Below, in pieces: positions 18,090 through 27,920 of a stretch of DNA of 45,421 bases. Numbering within the stretch: the first letter of the stretch is position 1; each line of letters opens with the position of its first letter. This DNA comes from an uncultured beta proteobacterium. GTDB lineage: Bacteria; Pseudomonadota; Gammaproteobacteria; Burkholderiales; Burkholderiaceae_C. The DNA lies in the NCBI GenBank assembly GCA_903938815.1, contig CAJAES010000015.1, forward strand, positions 1 through 45,421. Direction: 5' to 3'. The notes below the pieces were generated by a model. That model was given only the letters and a program-made list of their open reading frames with translations, was not told the DNA's origin and searched no databases. Position numbers and translations under genes: made by a program.

Positions 18090-18875
18090 TCAGCTCACGA
18101 TCGACTGCTGCGCGATCCCCGCGTCCACCAGCACGTGCTGCCCGGTCATGCCGTCGCTGTCGTCGGCCGCGAGGAACAGCGTCGGCCGGGCCACGTGCCC
18201 GGGGTCGAGGCGGATCTTCAGGCACTGCGCGTCCAGGAAGGCCTGGTCGGCCGCCGGGTCGCGGTGCAGCGTGGTCTGGCGTTCGGTGACGATGGCGCCC
18301 GGCACCAGCGCGTTCACGCGGATGTTGCGGCCGCCGAGTTCCTTGGCCAGCGTGCGTGTCAGCCCGAGGATGCCGGCCTTGGCCGTGGTGTAGCCCACCA
18401 GGTTCGGACGGCCGCGCATCCAGCTCACCGAGCCCATGTTGATGACGCTGCCGCCACCGGCCGCCGCCATGCCCGGCGCCACGGACTGGATGGCGAAGAA
18501 GTAGTGCTTCAGGTTCAGCGCGAGCCGGTCGTCCCAGAACTCGGGCGTGACGTCTTCCATCGCATGCCGGTCGTCGCGGCCGGCGTTGTTGACCAGCACC
18601 CGCACGGGCCCGACTTCCGCGCCCACGCGGGCCAGCACGGCCTGGTAGGCGGGGATGTCGCGCACGTCGCAGGCGGCATACCAGGGCGCTGGGTGGCCCG
18701 CGGCCACGCACTCGGCGATGAGCGCGTCGCCGCCGCCTTCGCGCGTGCCGCAGAAGGCCACGTGCGAGCCCTGGGCGGCGAAGGCCCGCACCAGCTCGGC
18801 GCCGATGCCCGAGCTGCCGCCCGAGATGAAGACCACCCGGTCTCGCAGCGACGGGTAGCCGGCGTAGCGCGTCAT
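18090..18875 (-). CDS. SDR-family sugar 1-dehydrogenase (D-xylose/L-arabinose type)
   Basis: NAD(P)-dependent short-chain dehydrogenase of 261 aa. It shows the cofactor motif SGGSSGIG (residues 18-25), NNAGRDDRH, and catalytic Ser149, Tyr162 and Lys166 (YTTAK). NNAG-x-DDRH with SVSWMRG strongly recalls Caulobacter D-xylose 1-dehydrogenase. The product would be an aldonolactone in the cytoplasm. Its start overlaps the Gfo/Idh/MocA gene by 4 bp, and it is the last gene of the sugar operon. The exact pentose or hexose is not decided by sequence. Confidence 0.82.
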   Translation of the reverse strand: MTRYAGYPSLRDRVVFISGGSSGIGAELVRAFAAQGSHVAFCGTREGGGDALIAECVAAGHPAPWYAACDVRDIPAYQAVLARVGAEVGPVRVLVNNAGRDDRHAMEDVTPEFWDDRLALNLKHYFFAIQSVAPGMAAAGGGSVINMGSVSWMRGRPNLVGYTTAKAGILGLTRTLAKELGGRNIRVNALVPGAIVTERQTTLHRDPAADQAFLDAQCLKIRLDPGHVARPTLFLAADDSDGMTGQHVLVDAGIAQQSIVS

Positions 18876-19993
18876 GCCAGCACCTCCGGAATCACTTCGG
18901 ACAGGGCCACCACGCGGCCTTCGTCGATGCTCCGGTGTGCGGCCAGGCCCGTGGCCACGCTGCGCAGCCCTTCCTCGAGACCGATTTCGGCGGGCGCGCC
19001 GGCGCGCAGCGCGGCGGCGAAGCGCTGGTGCTCAACGTAGCTGGCGCCGAAGTGCTGCCCCAGGTACTTGATGTTGGTGTCGCGCACCTGGCGAACGGCC
19101 ACGCCCCGGCCCGTGCCCGAGGGCTGGCCCCAGACCTCGCGCCGGCCCCAGTCCTCGCGCCGGCCGTGGCGCAGCACGCCCGAAGGCAGCAGCGATTCGA
19201 GCTTGCCTTCGTCGCCGACGATGGTGATGTGCTCGTTGTCGACGGAGTTCTCGGCGAACATGCACAGGTCCAGGTGCGCGCGCGCGCCGCCGGCGTAGTC
19301 AACGATCACGTAGGCGTTGTCGAGGATGTCCGGGCGGCGGCCGCCGTAGGATTCGTCGAGGTGGTTCACGTCCTGCGCGCCGCTCGCGAACACGCGCACC
19401 GGCCGCGCCCGCAGGATGTGGTCCATCAGGTTGAAGTAGTGGCAGCACTTCTCCACCAGCGTGCCGCCGGTGTTGGCGCTGAAGCGGTTCCAGTCGCCCA
19501 CCTTGGGGTAGAACGGCTCGCGGTGCTCGCGGATGGCCACCTGCAGCAGCCGGCCCACCGCGCCCTCGTGCGCCATGCGGATCATCTCCGCCACCGGCGG
19601 CATGTAGCGGTATTCCTGCGCCACCCAGGTCAGCGCCTGCCGGCCGCGTGCCAGGCGCAGCAGTTCCAGACCGTCCTCGATGCGCGTGACGAGCGGCTTT
19701 TCCACGAGGATGTGCAGCGTCGTGGCCAGAGCGTCGCGCATCATCTGCGCGTGCGTGAAGTTGGGCGTGGCGATGGCCACCGCATCGCACAGGCCGCTCT
19801 TCAGCAGTTCCAGGTGGTTCTCGAAGACCTGCGGCCTGAATCGGCCCAGTGCCAGCGCGGCGTCGCGGCTGCCGGCGTCGGGGTCGGCGATGGCGGTGAC
19901 CTCGGCGCCACCGAGCGCGAAGAGGTTCTCGATGTGCTCACGGCCCATGCTGCCGCAGCCGATGATGCCCCAGCGGATGGTGCTGCTGTTCAT
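18872..19993 (-). CDS. Gfo/Idh/MocA family oxidoreductase
   Basis: NAD(P)-dependent sugar or sugar-derivative dehydrogenase of 373 aa. The N-terminal Rossmann motif is GIIGCGSMG, followed by the EKP motif (LHILVEKPL), a family catalytic signature, and a C-terminal alpha/beta domain with the KCCHYFNLMDH His region. The ATG at 19993 overlaps nothing and begins 2 bp after the permease stop. A perfect-phase 18-bp duplication makes a repeated GRREDW/GRREVW near residue 280. Could oxidise the imported sugar at C1 or a derivative such as an inositol or amino sugar; which of the two dehydrogenases does the main job is open. Confidence 0.85.
   Translation of the reverse strand: MNSSTIRWGIIGCGSMGREHIENLFALGGAEVTAIADPDAGSRDAALALGRFRPQVFENHLELLKSGLCDAVAIATPNFTHAQMMRDALATTLHILVEKPLVTRIEDGLELLRLARGRQALTWVAQEYRYMPPVAEMIRMAHEGAVGRLLQVAIREHREPFYPKVGDWNRFSANTGGTLVEKCCHYFNLMDHILRARPVRVFASGAQDVNHLDESYGGRRPDILDNAYVIVDYAGGARAHLDLCMFAENSVDNEHITIVGDEGKLESLLPSGVLRHGRREDWGRREVWGQPSGTGRGVAVRQVRDTNIKYLGQHFGASYVEHQRFAAALRAGAPAEIGLEEGLRSVATGLAAHRSIDEGRVVALSEVIPEVLA
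19126..19161. repeat. 18-bp in-frame tandem duplication inside the Gfo/Idh/MocA gene
   Basis: Two adjacent 18-bp units (19126-19143 and 19144-19161) differ at one base. Read in the gene frame they give GRREDW and GRREVW. A surface loop insertion is likely. Confidence 0.7.
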
Positions 19994-19995
19994 GT

Positions 19996-20826
19996 TCAAC
20001 CCTTGAGACCGCCCTGCGTGAGGCCGCCGACCACGCGTTCCTGGAAGATCGCGATGAGCACCGCGATGGGCACGATGGCGACGATGAGCGCCGCCGAGAT
20101 GATGGGCCAGGGGAAGGTGAACTCGCCCTGGTAGAGCGTGATGCCGACCGGCAGCGTGCGCATGCTCGCGCTCGAGTTGAGCGACAGCGCCAGCAGGAAT
20201 TCGTCCCAGGCGTTCACGAAGGCCAGGATGCCGGCCGTGAAGACGCCGGGCGCCGCCAGCGGCACCACCACTCGCCACAGCGCGCCCAGACGCGTGCAGC
20301 CGTCGATCATGGCGGCGTTCTCGAGATCCTTCGGGATGCTCTGGAAGAAGCTCACCAGCACCAGCGTGCACACCGGCAGGTTCAGCACCGTGTAGGGCAG
20401 CACCAGCGCGGTGTAGGTGTTCAGCAGGCCCAGGGCCCGCATGGTCTCGAAGATCGGCACCAGCAGCGTCACCAGCGGGAACATGCTGCTGGCCACGATG
20501 CAGGTCAGGATGAGCTGGCGGTTCTTCAGGTTCAGCCGCGCGATGGCATAGGCTGCGAAGGCCGAGACCAGCAGCGAGACCACGGTGGCGACGATGGCCA
20601 CCGTCAGGCTGTTGAGCAGGTACTTCAGCAGCGGCTGGTCGGCAAACGCCTGCACGTAGTTCTGCAGCGTGGGGTTGTGCGGCAGGTAGGTGATGGGCTT
20701 GCTGACGAGCTCGGTCTCGGTCTTCAGCGAGGTGAGCAGGATCCACAGCGCCGGGAAGAAGCCGTTGAGCACGACCAAGCCGGCGGCCAGGAGCCGCAGC
20801 ATGCGGGGGCTGTAGCTGGGCATCAT
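19996..20826 (-). CDS. sugar ABC transporter permease (CUT1, MalG/UgpE type)
   Basis: Inner-membrane permease of 276 aa with six hydrophobic helices. The EAA loop is LENAAMIDGCTRLGALWRVVVPLAAPG, and the N-terminus PALWILLTSLKTETEL is typical of the MalG partner in CUT1 systems. The ATG at 20826 overlaps the stop of the other permease gene by 4 bp. Forms the heterodimeric channel with that permease and is energised by the MalK-like ATPase at 23036-24106. Confidence 0.9.
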   Translation of the reverse strand: MMPSYSPRMLRLLAAGLVVLNGFFPALWILLTSLKTETELVSKPITYLPHNPTLQNYVQAFADQPLLKYLLNSLTVAIVATVVSLLVSAFAAYAIARLNLKNRQLILTCIVASSMFPLVTLLVPIFETMRALGLLNTYTALVLPYTVLNLPVCTLVLVSFFQSIPKDLENAAMIDGCTRLGALWRVVVPLAAPGVFTAGILAFVNAWDEFLLALSLNSSASMRTLPVGITLYQGEFTFPWPIISAALIVAIVPIAVLIAIFQERVVGGLTQGGLKG

Positions 20827-21716
20827 GCGTTGCGACCGATCCGCTTGAGGTAGAAGCCCGTCACGAAGAGCGACAGCACGAACATGAAGACCGCCAGCGT
20901 GGAGCCGTAGCCCACGTCGAGGTAGTCGATGGTGGTCTTGTGGATCAGCATGGCCAGGGTCTCGGTGGCGTTGCCGGGGCCGCCCTTGGTCATGGTGTAG
21001 GGGATGTCGAAGGTCTGCAGCGCCGTGATGGTGCGGAAGATCAGCGCGACGATGATGCTCGGCATCAGCATCGGGATCGTGATCTGCCAGAACTGCTGCC
21101 ACTTCGTGGCGCCGTCCACCTCGGCCGCTTCATAAAGCGACTTCGGGATCATCTGCAGCCCCGCCAGCAGGATGAGCGCCATGAAGGAACTCGTCTTCCA
21201 GATGATGGTGGCGCAGATGGCCGTCATGGCCCAGTTGGGGCGCAGCAGCCACATCGTGGGCTCGTCGGTGCCGAAGCGCCGGAAGACGTCGTTCACCACG
21301 CCGTACTCGGTGTGGAAGAACCACGCGAAGATCAGGCCCGCGAAGGACAGCGGCAGCGCCCAGGGCAGCAGCAGCGCCAGGCGCACCGGCCACTGCCGCT
21401 TGAAGGGCATGTTGGCCAGCATCGCGAGGCCCAGGCCCACCACCAGCGCGCCCGGCACCGTGATGACGGTGATGAGCACGGTATTTTTCGTGGCGTTCCA
21501 GAAGTCGCGGTCGGCCAGCACCAGCGCGTAGTTCTCCCAGCCGATGAACTTCGCGCCGCCGCCGCCCGACAGTCGCAGATCGAAGAAGCTGTTGAAGATC
21601 AGCTTCCCGATCGGGTAGATCACGATGAGCGCCAGCAGCAGGAACGCCGGTGCGAGCAGCAGCACGCCGAGCGTCTTCTCGCTCGGGTCGCGCAGGCGTT
21701 CCAGCAGGCTGGCCAT
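20823..21716 (-). CDS. sugar ABC transporter permease (CUT1, MalF/UgpA type)
   Basis: Permease of 297 aa. The first helix (LGVLLLAPAFLLLALIVIYP) and the EAA loop SLYEAAEVDGATKWQQFWQITIP are diagnostic of the MalF/UgpA branch. FDIPYTMTKGGPGNATETLA is a common CUT1 signature near the end. It begins 10 bp after the binding-protein gene. Partner of the MalG-like permease. Confidence 0.9.
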   Translation of the reverse strand: MASLLERLRDPSEKTLGVLLLAPAFLLLALIVIYPIGKLIFNSFFDLRLSGGGGAKFIGWENYALVLADRDFWNATKNTVLITVITVPGALVVGLGLAMLANMPFKRQWPVRLALLLPWALPLSFAGLIFAWFFHTEYGVVNDVFRRFGTDEPTMWLLRPNWAMTAICATIIWKTSSFMALILLAGLQMIPKSLYEAAEVDGATKWQQFWQITIPMLMPSIIVALIFRTITALQTFDIPYTMTKGGPGNATETLAMLIHKTTIDYLDVGYGSTLAVFMFVLSLFVTGFYLKRIGRNA

Positions 21717-21726
21717 CGTGCTTCCT

Positions 21727-22992
21727 TCAGCGCATCACGCGGCGCAGGCGGCTCTCGATCTCGTCCACGCCCTCGGCCGGGGTCTTGGTGCGGGCGAGGA
21801 TGGCGCTGGTGGTCGTGCGGATGGTGTCGCTGACCTGGCCGTACTCCTTGCTCATCGGGCGGCTCTTGCCGGCCACGACGACCTTGGCGGCATCCTGGAA
21901 CCAGGGCACGTTCTTCGTCACGGTCGGGTCGGTGTAGACGCTGGCGTAGGTGGGCAGCAGCGAACCTTCGGCGGCCAGGAACTTGCTGGCTTCCGGGCTG
22001 GCCATGAACTTCACCAGGTTGGCGGAGGCCTGCTTGTTCTTGCTGAACGCGCTCACGGCCCACTGCCACCCGCCCACGCAGGTGGCGCTCTGGCCGCCTG
22101 TCATGGCCGGCAGCGGCATCACGCCGACCTTGCCCTGCACGCTGGAGTCCTTGTCGTCCTTGAAGCGGTCCCAGGCGAAGCCCCAGTTGATCGCGAAGAT
22201 CACCTGGCCGGCCTTGAACTCGTTCACGGTGTCAGGCGTCTTGACCTCGGCGATGTTCTTCTTCATCACGCCCTGATCGACCATGGTCAGCCACTGCGTC
22301 ATGCCCTTCACGGCGGCGGGCTTGTCCAGCGTCATGCGGCCCTGCGCGTCGTTGAACTCCTTGCCCTGGCCCCAGTAGGGCAGCAGGAAGGTGCAGACGG
22401 CGCCTTCGATGGGCGCGCCCTGGATGCTCAGGCCCTGCAGGTTCGGGTTGCCTTCGGCGGCCTGGATCTTCTTCGCGGCGGCGGAGAGTTCGTCCCAGGT
22501 CTTGGGCTCGGCCACGCCGTGCTTGGCGAGCAGGTCCTTGCGGTAGTACATGAACATCGCGTCGGCGAAGGCCGGCATGGCCGCGATCTTGCCGTCCACC
22601 ACGTTGGAGCTGGCGTACACCGGCAGGTAGGGCTTCATCACCGTGGCGGCGGGGCCCAGGTAGGCGTCCAGCGGTTCCAGCCAGCCGGCGCCGAAGTACT
22701 GCGCCGGGTTCACGATGTCGATCATGTAGATGTCGATCGCGGTGTCCTTGGCGTTGAGCACCGTGCTCAGGTACTGCCGCTGCAGCTCGCTGGTGGCGCC
22801 GCCGGTCTCGATCTCGATCTTCACGCCCGGGTTCGCGGCCTGGTACTGGTCGAACAGCTTGCGCATCAGGTCGGGGCGCTGGTTGGCGCCGCCGGAAAAG
22901 ACGCGCAGCGATGTCTGCGCCAGGGCGTCGGTGGTGGTCACGGCTGCGAGCAGCGCGAAGGCGGCGGCGGCCAGAGTGGTGCGGCGTTGCAT
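21727..22992 (-). CDS. sugar ABC transporter substrate-binding protein (family 1, UgpB/MalE type)
   Basis: Periplasmic protein of 421 aa. The signal peptide MQRRTTLAAAAFALLAAVTT ends near DALAQ, and the mature region starts TSLRVFSGGANQRPDL. DIYMIDIVNPAQY, PAFADAMFMYYRKDLLAKHG and FAINWGFAWDRF are family-1 features. The ATG at 22992 is set by AAGGAG 6 bases upstream; longer frames would add a non-coding-looking Pro/Arg stretch. CUT1 proteins bind mono- or oligosaccharides; with the intracellular oxidative genes a pentose or hexose is plausible. Confidence 0.9.
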   Translation of the reverse strand: MQRRTTLAAAAFALLAAVTTTDALAQTSLRVFSGGANQRPDLMRKLFDQYQAANPGVKIEIETGGATSELQRQYLSTVLNAKDTAIDIYMIDIVNPAQYFGAGWLEPLDAYLGPAATVMKPYLPVYASSNVVDGKIAAMPAFADAMFMYYRKDLLAKHGVAEPKTWDELSAAAKKIQAAEGNPNLQGLSIQGAPIEGAVCTFLLPYWGQGKEFNDAQGRMTLDKPAAVKGMTQWLTMVDQGVMKKNIAEVKTPDTVNEFKAGQVIFAINWGFAWDRFKDDKDSSVQGKVGVMPLPAMTGGQSATCVGGWQWAVSAFSKNKQASANLVKFMASPEASKFLAAEGSLLPTYASVYTDPTVTKNVPWFQDAAKVVVAGKSRPMSKEYGQVSDTIRTTTSAILARTKTPAEGVDEIESRLRRVMR

Positions 22993-23035
22993 CGTTGTCT
23001 CCTTGGGTCTCAGGTGTTTTGGGTGGTGACGGGGT

Positions 23036-24106
<1,071 letters not shown>

Positions 24107-24107
24107 G

Positions 24108-24893
24108 TCAGTAGTTGCCCTGGATGGTGGGCGCGGTCTCGCGCAGCTGTTTCAGGGCGCCGGTGCAGGCGCGCATGTACAGGCCCAGGTCGGAGGCCAG
24201 GCCGACAAAATCGTAGCCGGCGCTGCGGAAATGCGCCACCTGTTCGACCGTGCCCATCACGGTGCCGATGCGCATGCCCACGGCGCGGGCGCGCCGCGCG
24301 GCGTCCTCCATCGCGGCGGCCACGCTGGGGTGGCCCACCTGGCCCGGCAGGCCCATCGCGCCCGAAAGGTCGCCGGGGCCGAGGAAGAGGGCGTCCACGC
24401 CCGGCACCGCGGCGATGGATTCCAGGTTTGCCAGCGCGGTGGGGGTCTCGATCTGCACGATGACGGACACCTGCGTGTTCGCGTGCACGAAGTGGTTGGC
24501 CACGGTGCCGAACTTCGAGGCCCGGCCCATCGCGGCCATGCCGCGCACGCCTTCGGGCGGGTAGCGCGTGGCGGCCACGGCGGCCGCGGCTTCCTCGGCG
24601 TTCTGCACGAAGGGCACCAGCAGGGTCAGCGCGCCGACGTCCAGCACGCGCTTGATCATGACCGTGTCGTTCCAGGGCACCCGCACGATGGGCAGCATGG
24701 GCGAGCCGAGGTTGGCCTGCAGCAGGTGCACCAGCGTCGACAGGTCGATGGGCGTGTGCTCCATGTCGAGCACGGCCCAGTCGAAGCCGGCATGGCCGGT
24801 GGCTTCGGTGATGAGGTGGCTGGCCGACATGATCCAGGTGCCCAGGGGGGCGGAGCCCGGTGTGCGCGCGAACATCTGGTCGAAGGATTTCAT
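24108..24893 (-). CDS. HpcH/HpaI-family 2-keto-3-deoxy acid aldolase
   Basis: Class II (metal-dependent) aldolase of 261 aa. The N-terminal PLGTWIMSASHLITEATGHA and FDWAVLDMEHTPID lead to the metal ligands in IVQIETPTAL (Glu) and FLGPGDLSGAMG (Asp). The family cleaves 2-keto-3-deoxy sugar acids such as 2-keto-3-deoxypentonate, -glucarate or -rhamnonate into pyruvate plus an aldehyde. Placed 23 bp after the dehydratase gene, whose product it would split. ATG at 24893 chosen by homology of the opening; earlier frames are antisense-like. Confidence 0.88.
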   Translation of the reverse strand: MKSFDQMFARTPGSAPLGTWIMSASHLITEATGHAGFDWAVLDMEHTPIDLSTLVHLLQANLGSPMLPIVRVPWNDTVMIKRVLDVGALTLLVPFVQNAEEAAAAVAATRYPPEGVRGMAAMGRASKFGTVANHFVHANTQVSVIVQIETPTALANLESIAAVPGVDALFLGPGDLSGAMGLPGQVGHPSVAAAMEDAARRARAVGMRIGTVMGTVEQVAHFRSAGYDFVGLASDLGLYMRACTGALKQLRETAPTIQGNY

Positions 24894-24916
24894 GGCGTGC
24901 GGTGTGGCAGGGCGGT

Positions 24917-26683
24917 CTAGTAGATGGGGGGCTCCGGCGTCGGCGCCGTGCCCTGCAGGAAGTCGAAGTCGCAGCCTTCGTGGGCCTGCGTCACGTGCTG
25001 CTGGTACAGCCGCGTGAAGCCGCGTGCGAAAGGCGATGGCGCAGGTTGCCAGGCGGCGCGGCGCTCGGCAAGTTCGGCATCGTCGATGCACAGCGTCAGG
25101 GTGCGCGCGGGCAGATCGAGCTCGATGAGGTCGCCGTTGCGCACCAGCGCCAGCGGCCCACCCACGGCGCTCTCGGGGCTGATGTGCAGCACGCAGCTGC
25201 CGTAGTGGGTGCCGCTCATGCGTGCGTCGGAAAGCCGAAGCATGTCGCGCACGCCTGCGGCCAGCAGCTTCTTCGGGATCGGCAGGTTGCCCCACTCGGG
25301 CATGCCGGGGGCGCCCACCGGGCCGCCGCCGCGCAGCACGAGGACGGTGTCCTCGTCGACGTCGAGATCGGGGTCGTGGATGCGGGCCATCATCTCGCCC
25401 GGGCCGTCGAACACCAGCGCGCGGCCGCGGTGGCGGAAGAACTTCGGGCTGGCCGCGCTGGCCTTCATCACCGCGCTGGCGGGCGCCAGGTTGCCTTGCA
25501 GCACGGCCAGCGCGCCGCTGTCGCTGACGGGCCGGCTGAGCGGGCGGATGACCTCGTCGTCCAGGCTCTCGCGGCCCTGCAGGTTGTCGCGCAGGGTGCG
25601 GCCCGTCACGGTCATCTCGTCCAGCGACAGCATGTCGCGCAGGCGGTTCATCAGCGCGGGCAGGCCGCCGGCGTAATGGAAGTCCTCCATCAGCCGGTCG
25701 CCGCTGGGGAACAGGTTGGCCAGCACCGGGATCTCGCGCCCCAGGCGGTCGAGGTCGGCCAGAGTCAGCTCGACGCCCGCGCGCCCGGCCATCGCCAGGA
25801 TGTGGATGGCGGCGTTGGTGGAGCCGCCCAGCGCCATCTGCACCGCGGCAGCATTCAGGAAGGCGCCGCGCGTGAGGATCTTCGACGGCGTCAGGCCCTC
25901 ACGCACCATCTGAACGATGCGCTCGCCGCAGCTGGTGGCGTGGCGCACGTGCGCGGCGTCCATCGCGGGGATGGCGGTGGAGCCCGGCAGCGCCAGGCCC
26001 AGCGCCTCGACGATGTTGGTCATCGTGCTGGCGGTGCCCATGGTGTTGCAGGTGCCGGGGCTGCGCGTCATGCGCGATTCCAGCTGCACCCACTCGGCGT
26101 CGCTCAGACGGCCGGCCTGGTGCTCGTCCCAGAACAGCTTGGTGTGCGTGCCGGCGCCCACGGTGCGCGTTTCGCAGCCGGTGGCGGTGCGCTGCGTGTG
26201 GCGGTCGTTGAGCATCGGCCCGGCGGCGCAGAAGATCGTCGGGTAGCCCGCGCTCACCGCGCCCATCACGGTGCCCGGCGTCGTCTTGTCGCATCCGGCC
26301 AGCAGCACCACACCGTCCACCGGGTGCGAGCGCAGCAGTTCCTCCACCTCCATGGCCAGCAGGTTGCGGTAGAGCATGGTGGTGGGCTTGACCATCACCT
26401 CCCCCAGGCTCAGGGCCGGCAGCTCGAACGGCACGCCGCCCGCCATCAGCACGCCGCGCTTGATGCTCTCGGCTCGCTCGCGCAGATGTGCGTGGCACGG
26501 GGAGAGATCGCTCCAGGTGTTGACGATGGCGATGCAGGGCTTGCCGAGGACGTCCTCGCGGCGCAGGCCCATCTGCTGCGCCCGCTGGCGGTGCGCGAAG
26601 CCGCGCATGCCGGCATCGGCGAACCAGCGCCGGCTTCGCAGCGGCGGGTCGGATGGGGGATTGCCCTCGGAACGGTCTGTCAT
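24917..26683 (-). CDS. IlvD/Edd-family aldonate dehydratase
   Basis: Fe-S dehydratase of 588 aa. It converts a sugar acid (xylonate, arabinonate or galactonate class) to its 2-keto-3-deoxy derivative. LRSRRWFADAGMRGFAHR and NTWSDLSPCHAHL at the start, AGCDKTTPG and SPGTCNTMGTASTM are characteristic of the sugar-acid branch, whereas dihydroxyacid dehydratases of amino-acid synthesis read GTANTM. The three presumed cluster Cys are about residues 63, 131 and 212. The ATG at 26683 lies inside the LacI-type palindrome. It is the only start before LRSRRW apart from a poorly supported ATG at 26722. First gene of the eight-gene operon. Confidence 0.9.
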   Translation of the reverse strand: MTDRSEGNPPSDPPLRSRRWFADAGMRGFAHRQRAQQMGLRREDVLGKPCIAIVNTWSDLSPCHAHLRERAESIKRGVLMAGGVPFELPALSLGEVMVKPTTMLYRNLLAMEVEELLRSHPVDGVVLLAGCDKTTPGTVMGAVSAGYPTIFCAAGPMLNDRHTQRTATGCETRTVGAGTHTKLFWDEHQAGRLSDAEWVQLESRMTRSPGTCNTMGTASTMTNIVEALGLALPGSTAIPAMDAAHVRHATSCGERIVQMVREGLTPSKILTRGAFLNAAAVQMALGGSTNAAIHILAMAGRAGVELTLADLDRLGREIPVLANLFPSGDRLMEDFHYAGGLPALMNRLRDMLSLDEMTVTGRTLRDNLQGRESLDDEVIRPLSRPVSDSGALAVLQGNLAPASAVMKASAASPKFFRHRGRALVFDGPGEMMARIHDPDLDVDEDTVLVLRGGGPVGAPGMPEWGNLPIPKKLLAAGVRDMLRLSDARMSGTHYGSCVLHISPESAVGGPLALVRNGDLIELDLPARTLTLCIDDAELAERRAAWQPAPSPFARGFTRLYQQHVTQAHEGCDFDFLQGTAPTPEPPIY

Positions 26684-26697
26684 GTTAGCGGTAACAT
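26682..26697. promoter_or_regulatory. LacI/GntR-type operator between the sugar operon and its regulator
   Basis: ATGTTA-GCGG-TAACAT is a palindrome with perfect 6-bp arms, very like E. coli GntR/IdnR operators (ATGTTACCCGTAACAT). It overlaps the ATG of the dehydratase gene on the - strand and lies 39 bp before the regulator GTG. On the - strand a TGGACA (26718-26713) sits upstream as a possible -35, without a good -10, so the exact start point is unclear. Confidence 0.75.
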
Positions 26698-26735
26698 TAA
26701 GGCATCCCGGAAAGCTGTCCATCAGGGAAAAGCCT

Positions 26736-27788
26736 GTGTCCGAACCGACCCCCCTCGTCCGTCAGCGCCGCGGCCATGGCCGCACCACGCTGCGCGACGT
26801 GGCTGCAGCCGCCGGCGTCACGGCCATCACGGTGTCCCGCTACCTGCGCAGCCCCGGCCAGGTGGCGCCCGCCACGGCTGCGGGCATCCGGCAGGCGCTG
26901 TCCGCCACCGGCTACGTCCCCAACAAGCAGGCCGGCGTGCTGGCCAGCGGGCGCGGCAGCATCGTCGCGGCGCTGGTGCCGAACCTTGCGCACTCCATCT
27001 TCGCCGAGACCTTGCAGGGCTTGTCCCGGCCGCTCGAGGCCGCGGGGCTGGAACTGCTGGTGGCCGCGTCGGGTTACGACATCGAGCGCGAGGAATCGCA
27101 GATCCGCACGCTGCTGGGCTGGGCGCCGCGCGCGCTCGTCATCACCGGCCGCCACCACACACCCGGCGCCTTGAAGCTGCTGCGCGAGGCCCACGCTGGC
27201 GGCTGCACCGTCATCGAGATGTGGGACCACCACGGTCGGGGCGAGCAGGGGTTCGCGCAGGTCGGTTTCAACCACCGCGCAGCCGGGCAGGCCATGGCCC
27301 GGCATCTGCTGGACCGCGGCCACCGCCGGCTGGCCTACGTGGACAGCGCGGTGGCGGGTGACTACCGGGCGCGCGAGCGCGGCGACGGCTTCGTCTCGGC
27401 CGGGCAGGCCGCTGGCGCCACGGTGCAGCGCCTCACGGCCCCGGCCGGCGAGCCCATCACCGCCGGGCGCGAGGTCGTCGGCGTCCTGATGGCCATGCCG
27501 GACCGGCCCACGGCCTGCGCCTTCGCCAACGACCATCTCGGCTGCGGCGCGTTGCTGGGCGCGCAGGCGGCCGGCTTGCGCGTGCCGCAGGATCTGGCCC
27601 TGGTGGGCTTCGGCGATTTCGAACTGGCGGCGCACCTCGCCCCGGGCCTCACGACCCTGGCGCCGCCGCGCCAGGAGATCGGCGCCCGGACGGCCGAACT
27701 GCTGCTGGCGCAGTTGCACGGCGCGGCGCGCGTGCAGCGCCTGAAGCTCGAGTGCCCGCTGGTTGTGCGGGGCAGCACGGCGGGCTGA
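26736..27788 (+). CDS. LacI-family transcriptional regulator (GntR/IdnR-like)
   Basis: Repressor of 350 aa. The N-terminal helix-turn-helix TTLRDVAAAAGVTAITVSRYL and the hinge YVPNKQAGVLASGR (about residues 18-70) are followed by a periplasmic-binding-like effector domain with VPNLAHSIFAETLQGL and FANDHLGCGALLGAQ. The GTG at 26736 is chosen; the ATG at 26682 lies in the operator. Divergent from the sugar operon, whose aldonate or 2-keto-3-deoxy intermediate is the likely inducer by analogy with GntR/IdnR. The 132-bp spacer after it contains only a short GC hairpin (GCCCC/GGGGC) and a 12-13-bp direct repeat with CCTGCGGC. Confidence 0.9.
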   Translation: MSEPTPLVRQRRGHGRTTLRDVAAAAGVTAITVSRYLRSPGQVAPATAAGIRQALSATGYVPNKQAGVLASGRGSIVAALVPNLAHSIFAETLQGLSRPLEAAGLELLVAASGYDIEREESQIRTLLGWAPRALVITGRHHTPGALKLLREAHAGGCTVIEMWDHHGRGEQGFAQVGFNHRAAGQAMARHLLDRGHRRLAYVDSAVAGDYRARERGDGFVSAGQAAGATVQRLTAPAGEPITAGREVVGVLMAMPDRPTACAFANDHLGCGALLGAQAAGLRVPQDLALVGFGDFELAAHLAPGLTTLAPPRQEIGARTAELLLAQLHGAARVQRLKLECPLVVRGSTAG

Positions 27789-27920
27789 GCGAACGTGCCC
27801 CCGGGCCGGGGCGGTGCTCGCGGGCATGTCGTGCCAGTGCGGCGAAGGCCTCCGGGGAACACCTGCGGCAAGTACCTGCGGCGAATCGCCAGGACCGGAC
27901 CACTGCCCGGCGTCGGATGC

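Noticed and set aside
24917..26683. Branched-chain amino acid dihydroxy-acid dehydratase (IlvD)
   Set aside because: The GTASTM motif and the sugar importer/aldolase operon indicate a sugar-acid dehydratase.
24860..27361. Long + strand frames opposite the aldolase and dehydratase genes
   Set aside because: No recognisable family; the - strand frames carry conserved catalytic and Fe-S motifs.
27789..27920. Intrinsic terminator after the LacI-type gene
   Set aside because: The GCCCC/GGGGC stem is only 5 bp with no T-run, too weak in DNA of this GC content to list as a feature.
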